A stretch of 64,000 nucleotides of DNA from Paraspadella gotoi (Eukaryota > Chaetognatha), in contig CM119263.1 in the NCBI GenBank assembly GCA_051294375.1, positions 7,208,494 through 7,272,493 on the forward strand. Reading direction: 5' to 3'. The notes under the pieces were generated by a model that worked only from the letters and a program-made list of their open reading frames with translations, did no database searches and was not told the DNA's origin. A program made the position numbers and the translations under genes. This document shows, piece after piece, positions 1 to 11,700 of the stretch (positions are counted from its first letter, which is position 1; each line of letters begins with the position of its first letter).

Positions 1-296
1 CATTTTCCGCCCACAGGAACAGGAATTTTCCAACATTTCGGAATGCATTAGGATCAATGTGCCGCCGTCGTCGTTGTTGTCGCCATCGTCGTCGTTGTTG
101 TCGCCATCGTCGTCGTTATCGTCGTCTTCACCGATTTCTAGCAGAATCGATAGAAGGGAGAACAGAGGCAGGCGAGAGCGAGAGACTAAAGTCGTTACGA
201 GAAGAAAAGGGATACGATAAAAAATTTGAAGATGATATGAAGCTGAGACTGTCTTTGACCGATAGAAATAAGATGAATTAAATGAGTTTAACAAAT
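1..296. repeat. GTC/GTT-rich tandem repeat and flank, no gene seen
   Basis: From about 60 to 130 a unit of roughly 21-24 bp built from CGTCGTCGTTGTTGTCGCCAT is repeated. The open frame across it (57-281) is Arg-rich because of the repeat itself, so I do not call it a gene. The rest is unremarkable A/G-rich sequence. Confidence 0.7.
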
Positions 297-319
297 AATA
301 TAATAATAATAATAATAAT

Positions 320-387
<68 letters not shown>

Positions 388-395
388 TAACAATA
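297..395. repeat. (AAT)n microsatellite
   Basis: Nearly pure AAT trinucleotide repeat of about 100 bp with a few AAC variants near its right end. No coding potential. Confidence 0.9.
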
Positions 396-1274
396 ACGCG
401 ACTCTACAGTATTTACATAGTATACAGTGACATAAGCCTTGCCTGACCAATGAAGACCAAGATGTACATTGACTCAGTAAGATGGATCACGACTGAAAAT
501 GTTAAGAATCACGCATAGTCCATTACTGACGAAAACTTTGCCAGGTTTTAACCAAAAAAAGAGGAGATGAACCCTGATTCAGAAATAGTGAACCTCTACT
601 GATCAAGTCGAAAACTAAACAGACCTCGGACCGACTTGAATCGAGGGAGACCGACCGACCGACCGAGCCGACTGCCGAACGACCGACCGAACCGACCCAG
701 GACCGACCGAACCGAACCGACCTGACCGACCGACCGACCGAGCGACCGACCGACCGACCGACCGCGACCGACCCGACCGACCGACGCGAACCGCGACGCG
801 ACCGATCCGACCGACGCCGACCGACACCGACCGACCCGACCGACCGAAGCCGACGGCGAGCCGACCGACCGCACGCGACGACCGACCGACCGATCCGACC
901 GACCGACGAACCGACCGAACCGCGAGCCGAACCGACCGAACCGACCGACCGACCGGAAACCGACCAGCGACCGCAGCGGAGGAGCCTGAAATAAATTCAT
1001 GGTCGCTGTCGTGCCCCGCCCCGTCCTAAGTTTTAAGCGGGAATCTCTGGGCGCGTGATTCGTTGCCCATAGTTCATGCACCATAGCCGTTTTACGACCG
1101 CCTTACCATAATAGGGCAGTCAAAAGGGTTAGTTTGGTCTAATCGAGGGAAACGGTTGTTCGAAGGTTTTCGGGAAGAAGGTTTCAACGCATCATATGTA
1201 CCGTAATATGGTTTGAATTATTCTCGATATAATAGTATCAGGAGACAATATTTATTATCTATTGAATGACTTAT
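396..1274. repeat. (CCGA)n tetranucleotide array with short flanks
   Basis: Between about 640 and 960 the sequence is a degenerate CCGA tetranucleotide array with CpG-containing interruptions such as GCGACGCG. It keeps two minus-strand frames open that read as Arg/Ser/Val/Gly repeats. These are repeat translations, not genes. Related GGTC-type runs occur at about 10235-10260 and 24900-24945, so this motif is dispersed in the window. The flanks, 396-640 and 960-1274, contain no feature I can support. Confidence 0.8.
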
Positions 1275-1348
1275 TGCATATTTATCGAATGAATGGATAA
1301 TAGTATATCGGTTTTACAGTACCAATTTTATAAATATACGTATCGGCG
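1275..1348 (+). repeat. Dispersed repeat family, copy R1
   Basis: This stretch has the same ordered blocks as two copies at 14065-14133 and 14382-14461: a TTATT-rich start, then AATGAATGGATAAT, a T/A-rich link, GTACCAATTT, and an ATACGTATCG-like end. By eye it is about 75 percent similar to the 14382 copy. No ends, coding capacity or target-site duplication are visible. It may be a fragment of a short non-autonomous transposon. Confidence 0.45.
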
Positions 1349-1736
1349 AAAATCAACTTCAATTATATTCCGCGGTGGAAGAAATAAGGAATATTCTCAC
1401 ATTTGGAGAATGCATTCCTTTCCTAATGAATTATAGAATAATTATAGTATTATATTATAGTATAATTTATACCGTGACAAACCCAAGGTCATTTCTCGAA
1501 TTAACAAACCTGAACTATGGACGCATCTTTTACTCAGTATTCGTCCAGGGAAAAATCTCTCAGCAGCTCGTCGCCTAGCAACGCGTATCCTTTCGACGAC
1601 AACCGATTTAAACTCTACGTTTTTTTTGTTGATCTTATCCATTGTAAATTGGGGTTCTTCTCGCCGTCGTCGATATCCTCAGGGATCAGTTTTCACTCAG
1701 TGAGCTTCTCTAACGGGGGGGCATCTTATATTATTA

Positions 1737-1742
1737 TTTATT
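1737..1742 (-). terminator. Poly(A) signal AATAAA for the 1770-1859 exon
   Basis: On the minus strand AATAAA begins 28 nt after the TAG stop at 1772-1770. That spacing suits a terminal exon with a very short 3' UTR. The surrounding DNA is AT-rich, so chance occurrence is possible. Confidence 0.3.
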
Positions 1743-1769
1743 GTTATTATTATGAACACAAACTATTTG

Positions 1770-1859
1770 CTACACTTCCACGATGGCGAGTTCGCCGGTT
1801 TCGAACTCGAGTCCTAAATATCTCGCGAGAAAATCAACCCCAGTTTGAGCGATGGGAGA
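1770..1859 (-). CDS. Candidate last coding exon of an unidentified gene
   Basis: On the minus strand a long T-rich tract ends in TTTACGTCAG at 1860, a good splice acceptor. It is followed by 29 codons in phase 0, then a TAG stop and an AATAAA signal 28 nt later. The peptide begins SPIAQTGVDF and ends TGELAIVEV. It has mixed composition with no low-complexity run, which is unusual for this window. No family is recognised. Rivals on the plus strand are a short ATG frame starting MASSPVSNSS at 1782, and a 148-codon frame from 1517 with a good Kozak context. All three cannot be real. The splice signal, stop and poly(A) signal together favour the minus-strand reading. The phase does not fit direct joining to the 6861-5063 exon. 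Confidence 0.3.
   Translation of the reverse strand, partial: SPIAQTGVDFLARYLGLEFETGELAIVEV
1821..1830. promoter_or_regulatory. TCTCGCGAGA palindrome
   Basis: A perfect 10-bp TCTCGCGAGA palindrome. In vertebrates this element is associated with CpG-island promoters and is bound by BANP. Here it lies inside the candidate exon at 1859-1770, so either the exon call or the regulatory reading may be wrong. Confidence 0.3.
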
Positions 1860-1963
1860 CTGACGTAAATATAAACAAACAAAAAAGACAAACGAAGACG
1901 ACGACGGACGGCCGACGCGAGATCGAGGCTGGAAAAGGGGCGTTTCCATGGCGAGATGAATGA

Positions 1964-2483
1964 TGATAAACATTGGGCGGGCATTTGGAATAAATGCGTA
2001 AACGCGGCTCTGAGACAGATGCTTAGATGCTGCCAATGCGGTCGAGTCCTTTTTTCTATGAATAAAGCGTTGCCTTGGCGTGTCGATGCGGAATGCTGTT
2101 TCTGTATTAGAGCATTAGCTGAAGCTTAGTATAATGGGTGTTTTTTTTGTTGCCAGATTTATCCATTCATAGCAATCACGATTGTGCTCCTTCCTGTTTC
2201 AAATCAGTCCGACTCCTATTCGCCTTCTCCCGCTCCAACTTACTTACGATTGCTCCTATTCCTTCCCACTCCTCTTCGCAATTTTTCGATGTTTGAAAAA
2301 TAATAATATATTAAAAGTTGTACGTACCTTAGTTTTTGTTTTTTTTCCAGAGATTCTTTTTCTTTTTTCTTTGGGGGAAAAGGAGGGCAGAGAAAAACCC
2401 CACGAGGGAATAAGATATTAGTACGAAATTTCCATTTATGTGAATCTATGCATAAGGTAAGGAAACCGACCTCGAACCTTTAG
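1964..2483. other. No gene seen
   Basis: Mixed AT-rich sequence. Open frames here lack splice signals, supporting composition or a recognisable product. Confidence 0.5.
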
Positions 2484-2760
<277 letters not shown>

Positions 2761-3990
2761 AAAACAACGCCGCCCACGACAGTTCAGAGCGGATAGACCG
2801 AGAGTAATTTGTTACGAAATTCGTGCAATGAAAGGGAATTTTTTTGCACGAATAAAAGGAGAGAAGGAAAAGGGAGGAAAGGGAGGAAAGGAGAGGGAGG
2901 AAAGGAGCGAGAAATGGGAGAGAAAAGAGAGGCCGGGGAGCGGCCCACCCAAAAAAAAAACCCAGTAAATCACGAATGGATTTTTGGTTCTGGGAGTTAG
3001 AGATTTCCAACCAACCGGAAAAAATGAGAGATTGTTCCTTGTTTTAGAGATTGAAAAATTCAAATCAGCGTTGTTAGAAAAACGCAGTCGTCGGGTTACA
3101 AAATGAGAGAGAGAGGGAGAGAGAGAGAGAGAGAGGAAGAGAGAGAGAGAGAGGAGAGAGAGAGATAGAGAGAGAGATTGCATTTTTTCGATTTGATTTA
3201 TTTATGCTCAAAATGTAAAATGTTAACACCAGTAAACAATGTAACAGTTAATGAGCCCGCTACCATATACATTTAAGGCGCCTATGAAAGTTTACATACG
3301 GAAAATTCTAAAATTTTGTCAATTATGAACAACATACCATCATGTTGAATATTAATATGTAAAAAATAATAAATTTATGTTGTTTAATCTTTCGCAGTAG
3401 GCTATATTGTGATTATATAGTTACTATCCTTATAAATCGAAAAATTATTAAAATATGCTTTTCTTAATTTGCATTGCAGATTTTGAATTCTTCTTCAAAA
3501 GTTGATAAAGAAAATATAAATCATTTTTAAAAATTCTTTCTTAAGGTGTAAAAAATTAAAAAAAAATACATTTAATATATAAAAAGTTAATTTTTCAGCT
3601 TAAAAATATAGGCCTTTTCTAATTTTTGACCCACTTAATATGAAGAGATTTTTCAAAAAAAGAGTATATTTCTTTCTATATCAACTTTTTATGACGAATC
3701 CAAAATCTGCCCTAAAAAAAATTTTAGAAAAAATGTTTTTTAAAATTTTAATTATTTATTGATAGTACTAGTATTAATATTGGCCTACTGCCTAACAATG
3801 TAAAATTTATTATAAATTTTTTTATTAACATAAATGATTATTAGTATAATGTTGTTCATTCCTCACTTTAGAATTTTAATTAAAAGTTAAATTTAGAAAT
3901 TTTACTAACGCTTAATATACATTAGTGTAACACATTTAAAGAAATGTAAATAAATTAACAAACAAAAAAATACAAAGTGGACTTAAGACG
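2761..3990. other. Purine-rich and AT-rich intergenic sequence
   Basis: This is A/G-rich to about 3000, with a (GA)n microsatellite at about 3104-3180. After that comes 800 bp of strongly AT-rich DNA (3185-3990) with no frame, hairpin or splice-site pair I can support. Confidence 0.6.
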
Positions 3991-4364
3991 AGCAAGACTG
4001 TAAAACAATAAGCTTACAGAGGTGAGAGAGTTAAAAGCATCAAGCGTCAACTGATTTGCTAATATTGAGAGGAAAAGGCGAGACGAAACATCGGGATGCA
4101 CAAACTATGTTTTCAATGAGATGATTCTGACAGACAGAGGCGTTAGAAAGAGAGAGAGAGAGATGAGAGAGAGACGAGAGGAGAGAGACGAGGAGAGAGA
4201 AGACGAGAAGAGAGAGAGCAAGACTGTAAAACAAAGAGCTACAGAGGTGAGAGAGTTTAAAAGCGATCAAGCGTCAACTGATTTTGTAATATTGAGAGGA
4301 AAGGCGAGACGAACTCGGGAGCAAACTATTGTTTTCAATGAGATTGATTCCGACAGGACAGAGG
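3991..4364 (+). repeat. Direct duplication of about 150 bp ending at a gap
   Basis: The segment 3991-4140 recurs at 4217-4364, from AGCAAGACTG through CAGAGG, with many one-base indels between the copies. A GA-rich spacer separates them. The second copy ends exactly at the first N of the gap (4365). Indel-type differences plus the gap edge suggest that one copy is an unmerged or low-accuracy read end rather than a biological duplication. Confidence 0.75.
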
Positions 4365-5062
4365 NNNNNNNNNNNNNNNNNNNNNNNNNNNNNNNNNNNN
4401 NNNNNNNNNNNNNNNNNNNNNNNNNNNNNNNNNNNNNNNNNNNNNNNNNNNNNNNNNNNNNNNNNNNNNNNNNNNNNNNNNNNNNNNNNNNNNNNNNNNN
4501 NNNNNNNNNNNNNNNNNNNNNNNNNNNNNNNNNNNNNNNNNNNNNNNNNNNNNNNNNNNNNNNNNNNNNNNNNNNNNNNNNNNNNNNNNNNNNNNNNNNN
4601 NNNNNNNNNNNNNNNNNNNNNNNNNNNNNNNNNNNNNNNNNNNNNNNNNNNNNNNNNNNNNNNNNNNNNNNNNNNNNNNNNNNNNNNNNNNNNNNNNNNN
4701 NNNNNNNNNNNNNNNNNNNNNNNNNNNNNNNNNNNNNNNNNNNNTTGTTTTTCCGGATTGAAACCCCATGCAAATTCTTTTTTTCTTTTTTTTTTGTTCG
4801 CGCGAATTTTGTTGAAAATACTAGAAAGAACGCGGGACTCAAGCTCTTTGCTAACAAATATTTTTGATTAAATGTAACGTATATTACTAATTTAATACAT
4901 ATATATTAGATATATACCATACGGACATTGGACATCTCGCCAGGTTGACTCCGGGTGTCGATTCAGAATTTCTATTTATTCAGTTTTTTTTAATTAACTG
5001 ATTACCAATTTTTTTTTTACAATTTACTACATAAATAAAAAAAATGTAAAAAATAAACTTAC

Positions 5063-6861
5063 CAGGGCTCTCGTCGTCGTCGGATTCCGCGGCGCCGACG
5101 CTGCCTCCCAATCCACCTTCCGGCGCCGACGCGTCCATTCGCGGCGCCAGCGTCGACGCCGAGGCCGATGCGGAGCCGAAATCGTCGATCATGCGGCGCC
5201 CGACGTGACCCGGCTCCGTATTGCGGTGCCCGCGATGCTGCGTCGTTTTCCCGCCGGACTTCTTAATCTTGACGCCGAAATCGAAATCCGTCGGCGGCTC
5301 CGGCGGCGTCGGCGACGACGACGACGACGACGACGTCGACGATCCCTTCCCAGTTCCGGCGCGCTTTCCTCCGCCGGTCGCCTTGACGACCGCTTCCAAG
5401 CTGCTCTCGTCGAACCAAGGCGGGACGGCGAGACCGTCCTCGGCGGCGTTGTGGTCGGCGGCGCCGTAGAACGCCGCTTCTACGTCATCGGGGCCGCGAG
5501 AGAATCTGGCGTCGTTGGCGTCGTCGTCGGCGGCGTCGGCGGCGTCTTTTTGACGACGGAATTCGGCCTCGACGAAACTCGGGAGGAGAGGAAGAGAAGA
5601 GGAGGATGAGGAGGAGGATGAGGATGAGGAGGATGAGGGGACGAGGCGATCGACGGACGGAAACAAGGAACGACGAGATCGAAAGATTTGTCGTTGTATC
5701 TCTGACTGTTCCTGCTGCAGCGGATCTCGACGACGCTGCTCCTGCGTCTCCTGCGGCGGATCCCCGCTTTGTTTTGATTGTCGTCGCGAATGACGTCGTC
5801 GTTGTTGTTTTTGTCGTTGTCGTCTCACCGTCGGGCTTTGTTTATGGCGCTCAAAATATTGCCGCGTTTCTTTTGGATCTCCGAGGAAAGAGGCTCTTCT
5901 TTCCGCTTCCTTCCTTCTTTCCTTTTGCTTAGTCATTGGTTGTTCTGTTGTTCCAGATCGGTTGAAATATGAACTCGAGTCTTTGGAGATGTTGTTGTTG
6001 TTGTTGTTGTCGTTGTTGATTATTCGGTTGATGTTTATTTCTTTTCTTTTTCTCTCTTCCTTTACTCCGCTTTTCCCAGGTTTTTCCTCCTCCTCTTCCT
6101 CTTTCTTATCGATCTCCTTTCGTCCTCCTTTTTTCACCTGGTTTCCCGCCTCGAGTCTTTGGTTTCGACGGAAGTTCGCTTTTTCTTTTCTTTTTCTTTT
6201 CTCTCTTTTATCGGCTTTCCTCCATTCTTCTCTTTTATCAGCTTTCCTCCCTTCCTCTTTTTCATGTTCTTTCCTCTCTTTCTCTTTCTTAACTTCTTTA
6301 CTCTTATCTTCTTTTTTATCAGCTTTCCTCCCTTCTTCTCTTTTATCCGCTCTCCTCCCTTCCTCTCTTTTGTCTTCTTTCCTTTCCTCCCCCCATTTCC
6401 TCCCTCCGGATGCGATTGAAATGAATTCTTCGGCGCCATTGAATCCGGATGTAATTGAATTCCCCTGACGACGCCGGCGACGTTCGGTCGACGAGGAGGC
6501 GACGCCGGAGAGTTCGCCAACGACGCCTTCCTTTCTTCCTCTTTCCTTTCCTTCTTTCCTTCTTTTGTTTCTTTCCTTTCTGCCTCCCTTTTCTTTTTCT
6601 CTCTCCGCCCTCGATTTCTTCTGCCTCCTCTCTTCTCTTCTATTCTTCCTTCCCGTTAATGAGGCAACGACGTCCTTTCCTTTCCTCCCTCTCCGAATTT
6701 TTCTTTCCTCCTTTTTCTCCGTCCTCCTCTTCGCCTCATTTTTTTCGTTACTCCTTTTATTCCTTTCCTTTTTCGCTTTTTCCTCCTTTTCTTTTCTCTT
6801 CCCGTTTCTTCGATGGGACTTCGGCGTCGTCGTCGTCGTCGTCGCCACCTTCGTCGTTTTC
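5063..6861 (-). CDS. Large internal exon, highly charged low-complexity protein
   Basis: On the minus strand a CTTTTTTTAG acceptor precedes 6861 and a GTAAGT donor follows 5063. Between them 599 codons are open. The first ~370 residues are Lys/Arg/Glu-rich (KEKE-like) with short internal repeats around GRKADKREE (about 6230-6370 in DNA). An Asn run, a Gln/Arg-rich stretch and a poly-Ser run follow. The last ~190 residues are less simple, with Asp/Ala-rich segments, VPPWFDESSLEAVV and a Ser/Asp-rich end before the donor. That GC-rich 3' part (5063-5600) is the most convincingly coding. No domain or family is recognised; composition suggests a disordered, possibly nuclear protein. The acceptor phase fits the donor at 14743 exactly. 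The exon ends with one base of a codon, so another exon must follow at lower coordinates. Plus-strand frames here are shadows. Confidence 0.55.
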
Positions 6862-6963
6862 CTAAAAAAAGGGAGGAAAGAAAGAAAATTGTTTTTAAAC
6901 ATTTTTTTTACGAGACTTGACACAGTTTGGGGTTCGAACTCTGTCGAAAGAGCGAAACGTCAC

Positions 6964-6995
<32 letters not shown>

Positions 6996-7370
6996 NNNNN
7001 NNNNNNNNNNNNNNNNNNNNNNNNNNNNNNNNNNNNNNNNNNNNNNNNNNNNNNNNNNNNNNNNNNNNNNNNNNNNNNNNNNNNNNNNNNNNNNNNNNNN
7101 NNNNNNNNNNNNNNNNNNNNNNNNNNNNNNNNNNNNNNNGAGAGAGAGAGAGAGAGAGCGTCGTCAGACAACCATGAAAAACCAAAAGTCATAAGTTTTT
7201 CCTCAAGAAGCGAAACGGAGAGACTTCGTCTCCTCCTTAATTCTAACCTCAACTCGAACCCAAACTTTCGTCACTTGTTAAATTGTTGTCGTTGTTGTTA
7301 TTTTTGTCGTACTCGCTGACGCAGATAGGTAGAATTTTTTTTTGTTTTTAAAGATATAGTCTTGAGAAAA
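6862..7370. other. Intronic sequence with (GAC)n and a gap
   Basis: Upstream of the 6861 acceptor on the minus strand. A (GAC)n run stops at the gap 6996-7139, whose right edge is (GA)n. No exon seen. Confidence 0.5.
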
Positions 7371-7541
7371 CAAAGTTTAATTCGGTACAAACAACGATTT
7401 TAATAGAATATTAGCGGATTTATTTCGCCTCTTATTTTTTCGATTCTTCATGAATGCGATAATAATAAAGATTCGCAAAAATAAGAGTCGAAACAAGTCC
7501 GCTAATATTTTATAAAAAATCGTTGTTTATAACAAACTTTT
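7371..7541. repeat. Long imperfect inverted repeat (fold-back hairpin)
   Basis: The left arm (about 7371-7450) and right arm (about 7467-7541) are reverse complements across a spacer of under 20 bp. Paired blocks include AAAGTTT, AAACAACGATTTT, AATATTAGCGGA and CTCTTATTTTT, giving roughly 75 paired positions with a few bulges. The size and AT-richness fit a fold-back MITE remnant. A structured RNA is a weaker alternative. It sits in the intron of the minus-strand gene model. Just beyond, CAAAACGCAACGAAA at about 7553 also occurs near 17926. Confidence 0.65.
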
Positions 7542-7639
7542 CCTCTAAATTCAAAACGCAACGAAAAGAAAGTTGAAACTGAATGTCTAAAAAATAGGAA
7601 ATAATTAAAAACACCAAAGAAATCTCACACGTTATTTTT

Positions 7640-7835
7640 TCTCTCTTTCTCTCTCAATATTCATTCAGTACTCTTCTCTTCTTTTCTTTTTTATTTTTCC
7701 TCTTCCTCACTCTCTCCATCCCCTTTCTCCCTCTCTTCCTCCCTTTCTTCCTCTTCTTCTTTCTTCTTTCTTCTTTTTTCCTCTTCCTCACTCTCTCCAT
7801 CCCCTTTCTTCCTCTCTTCCTCCCTTTCTCCCTCC
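7640..7835 (+). repeat. Pyrimidine-rich direct repeat
   Basis: A block of about 85 bp starting CCTCTTCCTCACTCTCTCCA is present twice in tandem (about 7698 and 7782). It is Py-rich low-complexity DNA. The Lys/Arg-rich minus-strand frame over it is an artefact. Confidence 0.7.
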
Positions 7836-8735
7836 TAGACCCCGAAAGCAACGCTCCAAAAACTCGGAAAGTCGCCGACCGCGCGACTCGAGCGGAAGTA
7901 GAGAAGAATAAAAGAGAAGATGAAAGAGAGGAAGAGAGAGGAAAAAGAGGAAGAGAGATAGAAAAGTAGAACGAAAAAGGACAGGCTACATGGGTCAAAG
8001 GTAGAAAGCAATTGGGGAAAAACATGAAGGGGAGAGAAATAAAGGAAAGTTTTTAAGAAAAGAAAATGATGAAATAAAAAACAAAATTTACAAACAAAAG
8101 AAGATGATAATTTAAAAGAGGAAAAACCAGATAAAAACATAAATAGTGTAAGAAGGCGGGGTGTTTCTGTTTAGCCTCTCTCTCTCTCTGTCTCTCTCTC
8201 TCTCTCTCTCTCNNNNNNNNNNNNNNNNNNNNNNNNNNNNNNNNNNNNNNNNNNNNNNNNNNNNNNNNNNNNNNNNNNNNNNNNNNNNNNNNNNNNNNNN
8301 NNNNNNNNNNNNNNNNNNNNNNNNNNNNNNNNNNNNNNNNNNNNNNNNNNNNNNNNNNNNNNNNNNNNNNNNNNNNNNNNNNNNNNNNNNNNNNNNNNNN
8401 NNNNNNNNNNNNNNNNNNNNNNNNNNNNNNNNNNNNNNNNNNNNNNNNNNNNNNNNNNNNNNNNNNNNNNNNNNNNNNNNNNNNNNNNNNNNNNNNNNNN
8501 NNGGGGGGGGGTGTGAAAAAGCTGAGGGTAGAGAGAGATGGAATGAGGTTAGAGATTCTGAGGGTGAGGTTTTACCATGGAAAGAAAAGTGAGGAAAGTG
8601 AGAAAGGAGGTTAAATCGCTTAGTCGCGGCTTGAGGATGAAAGGTCAGGCTAGTAAACCAGTTTTGGAATCAGCGTGACCTTAAAAATGAATTATGCGCG
8701 GGTCTCGTGCGAATGAGTAAAGCACTCGCTCTGCC
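7836..8735. other. Purine-rich sequence, (CT)n and a gap
   Basis: A/G-rich to 8160, then (CT)n running into the gap 8213-8502, followed by G-rich sequence. No supported gene. Confidence 0.5.
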
Positions 8736-8773
8736 TATAAATAAAACTCGCATCAGTCAAGCGAAAAATCAGT
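8736..8773 (+). promoter_or_regulatory. Candidate core promoter: TATA box plus initiators
   Basis: TATAAATA at 8736-8743 is followed by two arthropod-type initiator matches, TCAGT at 8753-8757 and 8769-8773. The second places its A about 35 bp after the TATA start, slightly longer than the usual 30. Upstream DNA is CpG-containing. No coding exon is recognised within the next kilobase, so this may be an incidental match or a non-coding start site. Confidence 0.25.
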
Positions 8774-11700
8774 CGGACGCAATCAATTCGTCAAGCAGAG
8801 CGTTTAATGTTTACTGACGGAAAGTTTTGATACATGCGTTTGTAGATTCATTTGTAGATTCTTAAGGGACGTCATGCATGGATTTCATATATCGATGTTT
8901 ATATTAAGTTTTTAGTGGATGCGACTGACCGAATTGCGTCTTTACACGTAATTGTCAGAATTTCATCTTGGTTGCATCTCAAAAAAACTAGACTTCAATT
9001 CATCCGTTTCGTATTGGCTGAATCCGTAGGAATTCAAACAGACTCCTCCCTTGTATGCATCTCACACTTGCTTTTTGGATGCATTTGACAAAATTCCGGA
9101 TTGCCCGCATCTGCGAGCTTTGCGTCTTGGCTGCATCCATCAGCCGAGCGTCTTGGCTGCATCTGTCAGACTGGCTTTCCGGTCGCGGATGCCTGTCAAA
9201 ACGTGCGGCCCGGGTTCTTCCTTTGAAACCGAGAACAAACGGGAGAAGAAATTCAGTTGAAATTCGGAGCAAAAAAACGAGAGAAGATAAGAGAAAATAA
9301 AATAATGAGAATAAAAAATAAGAAAAGAAGAAAAAGCAGAGGAAAAAAACAAATGGACATCGATTTGTTTAAAAAATTAACAGAAATAAATTGATTGTAC
9401 CAATTTTAACCATACATCCTTGTATAGAATAAAAACGTCTATGTATAGAATAAAGACACAAATTATCGAGGAAAAAAAAAACTCGAAAGAAGATAAAAGA
9501 AAAAAAAAACAATACAAAGAAGGAAGCGATTATTTTATCGGATTCTTTATCCAATTTAACTCAAATTGGATTTCGAAAGAAGATAAGAATTTAAAAGGAG
9601 AACGCGTCTCCTGTTAGTCGGGATTTTTTTAAAACAGGCAAAACATTTTATGTACGCAAGAAAGAGAGCAAACCAAGAGAGAGAGAACGAAGAGGGAGAG
9701 AAGAATAGACGAGAGAAAAAAAGAGAGAGAGAAGAGAGAGAGAGAGAAGAGAGACGAACAACGACGAGCACAATAAACGAAAGAGAGAGAAGAGGAGAAA
9801 GAGTTTCAAACGCTTGCACCGGTGGCGTTAACGAAATTGTCCTTTAAACCGAAAAGAAGAAAGGTGCAATCGAATTTGGCCAAAATAAAAAGAAAAAAGA
9901 AAAAAGAAATTTGACAACACAAATCGAAAATGAAATGAAATGAAATAAAATAGAATGAAACTCGAGTCCAAGACAAGTGAGGAATAAAATTCGGTTTGAA
10001 ACGAATCCTCTTGATAAAAAAAAAACTAGAAAGAATTGGACGGGCGATGGAATCTCTCTCTCGACGGAGAAAAACAAATTGCTTCGACAAACATTGAAAA
10101 GTCGGAAAAACAAATACATTAACCACATCATCTAATTCCCTTTCTTTGCCCATTACTCCTCCTCTTTGCCTTTCATCCTCTCCTTTACTTCCTGGGTTCT
10201 TTAACTCTTTTTTTAGTAGTAAGTCAGTTACTTTTCGGTCGGTCTGTCGGTCCGTCGCTTCACCTTGGAAAAACCGTTCCTTGTTTTAACGTCTACCTTT
10301 TAATCCGTTTAAGTTTAAGTAGCATCGAATATATACCGCACTACTAAGTTTCAACAAGCCCTTAGACATTGGCTTTTTATATACATGTATGTAATATATG
10401 TAATATTATATATTATCGTTCTTTAATGTTTTTTTTTCTTACTTTCTTTTTTCTTTTTTTCAGTTTATGATTCTAGAATTGAAGTGAATAGTGATAATAT
10501 TTTTTGTAGTTTTTTGTGACGGATATGATAGTTGTGGTTGTTGTCGTTGTCATTGTAGTTGTAGTTCTACTACTTCAGAGACTACAAGTTCCTTTTTTTT
10601 TACATAAAACTAAACTAAAATAAAACAAAAGGACAACGCTTTCTCCGCTTCCTCAGCCTTAATAGGAGTCGAAACCAACTCGACGTTTCGAAATTGATGA
10701 AAGACTTTTCAGGTGAAAGGACCCTTGTAAATCCACTCTCAAACCACCCCTTCTAAAAAAATAAGCTTCTCCGTCAATCAAAGAAACGTAAATTTTCATC
10801 CCACACCTTTCACTCACCTACCCCTCTTCCACCAGCATTTCCTCTTCCACCCCCNNNNNNNNNNNNNNNNNNNNNNNNNNNNNNNNNNNNNNNNNNNNNN
10901 NNNNNNNNNNNNNNNNNNNNNNNNNNNNNNNNNNNNNNNNNNNNNNNNNNNNNNNNNNNNNNNNNNNNNNNNNNNNNNNNNNNNNNNNNNNNNNNNNNNN
11001 NNNNNNNNNNNNNNNNNNNNNNNNNNNNNNNNNNNNNNNNNNNNNNNNNNNNNNNNNNNNNNNNNNNNNNNNNNNNNNNNNNNNNNNNNNNNNNNNNNNN
11101 NNNNNNNNNNNNACCCCCCATCCATCTCTTCCACATCCCAACCATCTCTTACACACTCGGCCCGAGCGACTTCCTTCATTTTTCACAACGTTTTTTATCC
11201 TTTTATTGTTTCGATGAAAAATGAGACAAGAATTCAATTACATCGCGGGAATTATCGCTCGCGCCAAGCCGTCGTGGCGGCGGTGGAGCGTGGTGGCTGC
11301 GGCGGNNNNNNNNNNNNNNNNNNNNNNNNNNNNNNNNNNNNNNNNNNNNNNNNNNNNNNNNNNNNNNNNNNNNNNNNNNNNNNNNNNNNNNNNNNNNNNN
11401 NNNNNNNNNNNNNNNNNNNNNNNNNNNNNNNNNNNNNNNNNNNNNNNNNNNNNNNNNNNNNNNNNNNNNNNNNNNNNNNNNNNNNNNNNNNNNNNNNNNN
11501 NNNNNNNNNNNNNNNNNNNNNNNNNNNNNNGAGAGAGAGAGAGAGAGAGAGAGAGTCAACAAGGGAAAAAAAATCAAAGGAGTCGAGTTGGGAACTCTGG
11601 TTTCCCGCAATTCGTATTCATGGCAGATTTCTTTTCCTGAAGCATCTTTCAACGTCCATTTATTTATTTTTCGCGATCATTTTAAAGGCTTATTTAAATA

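Noticed and set aside
600-1084. 162-codon minus-strand Arg/Ser/Val/Gly frame
   Set aside because: It is the direct translation of the (CCGA)n array. A second frame on the same strand is open for the same reason, and there are no splice or start signals.
1517-1963. 148-codon plus-strand ORF starting MDASFTQYSS with good Kozak context
   Set aside because: The later half is Arg/Lys/Thr-rich and overlaps the minus-strand exon candidate that has acceptor, stop and AATAAA. Only one can be right and the evidence favours the minus strand. I keep this as a live alternative.
6925-6960. GGGGTTCGAACTC, a B-box-like sequence
   Set aside because: The would-be T stem does not pair and no A box lies about 40 bp upstream, so it is not a tRNA or SINE.
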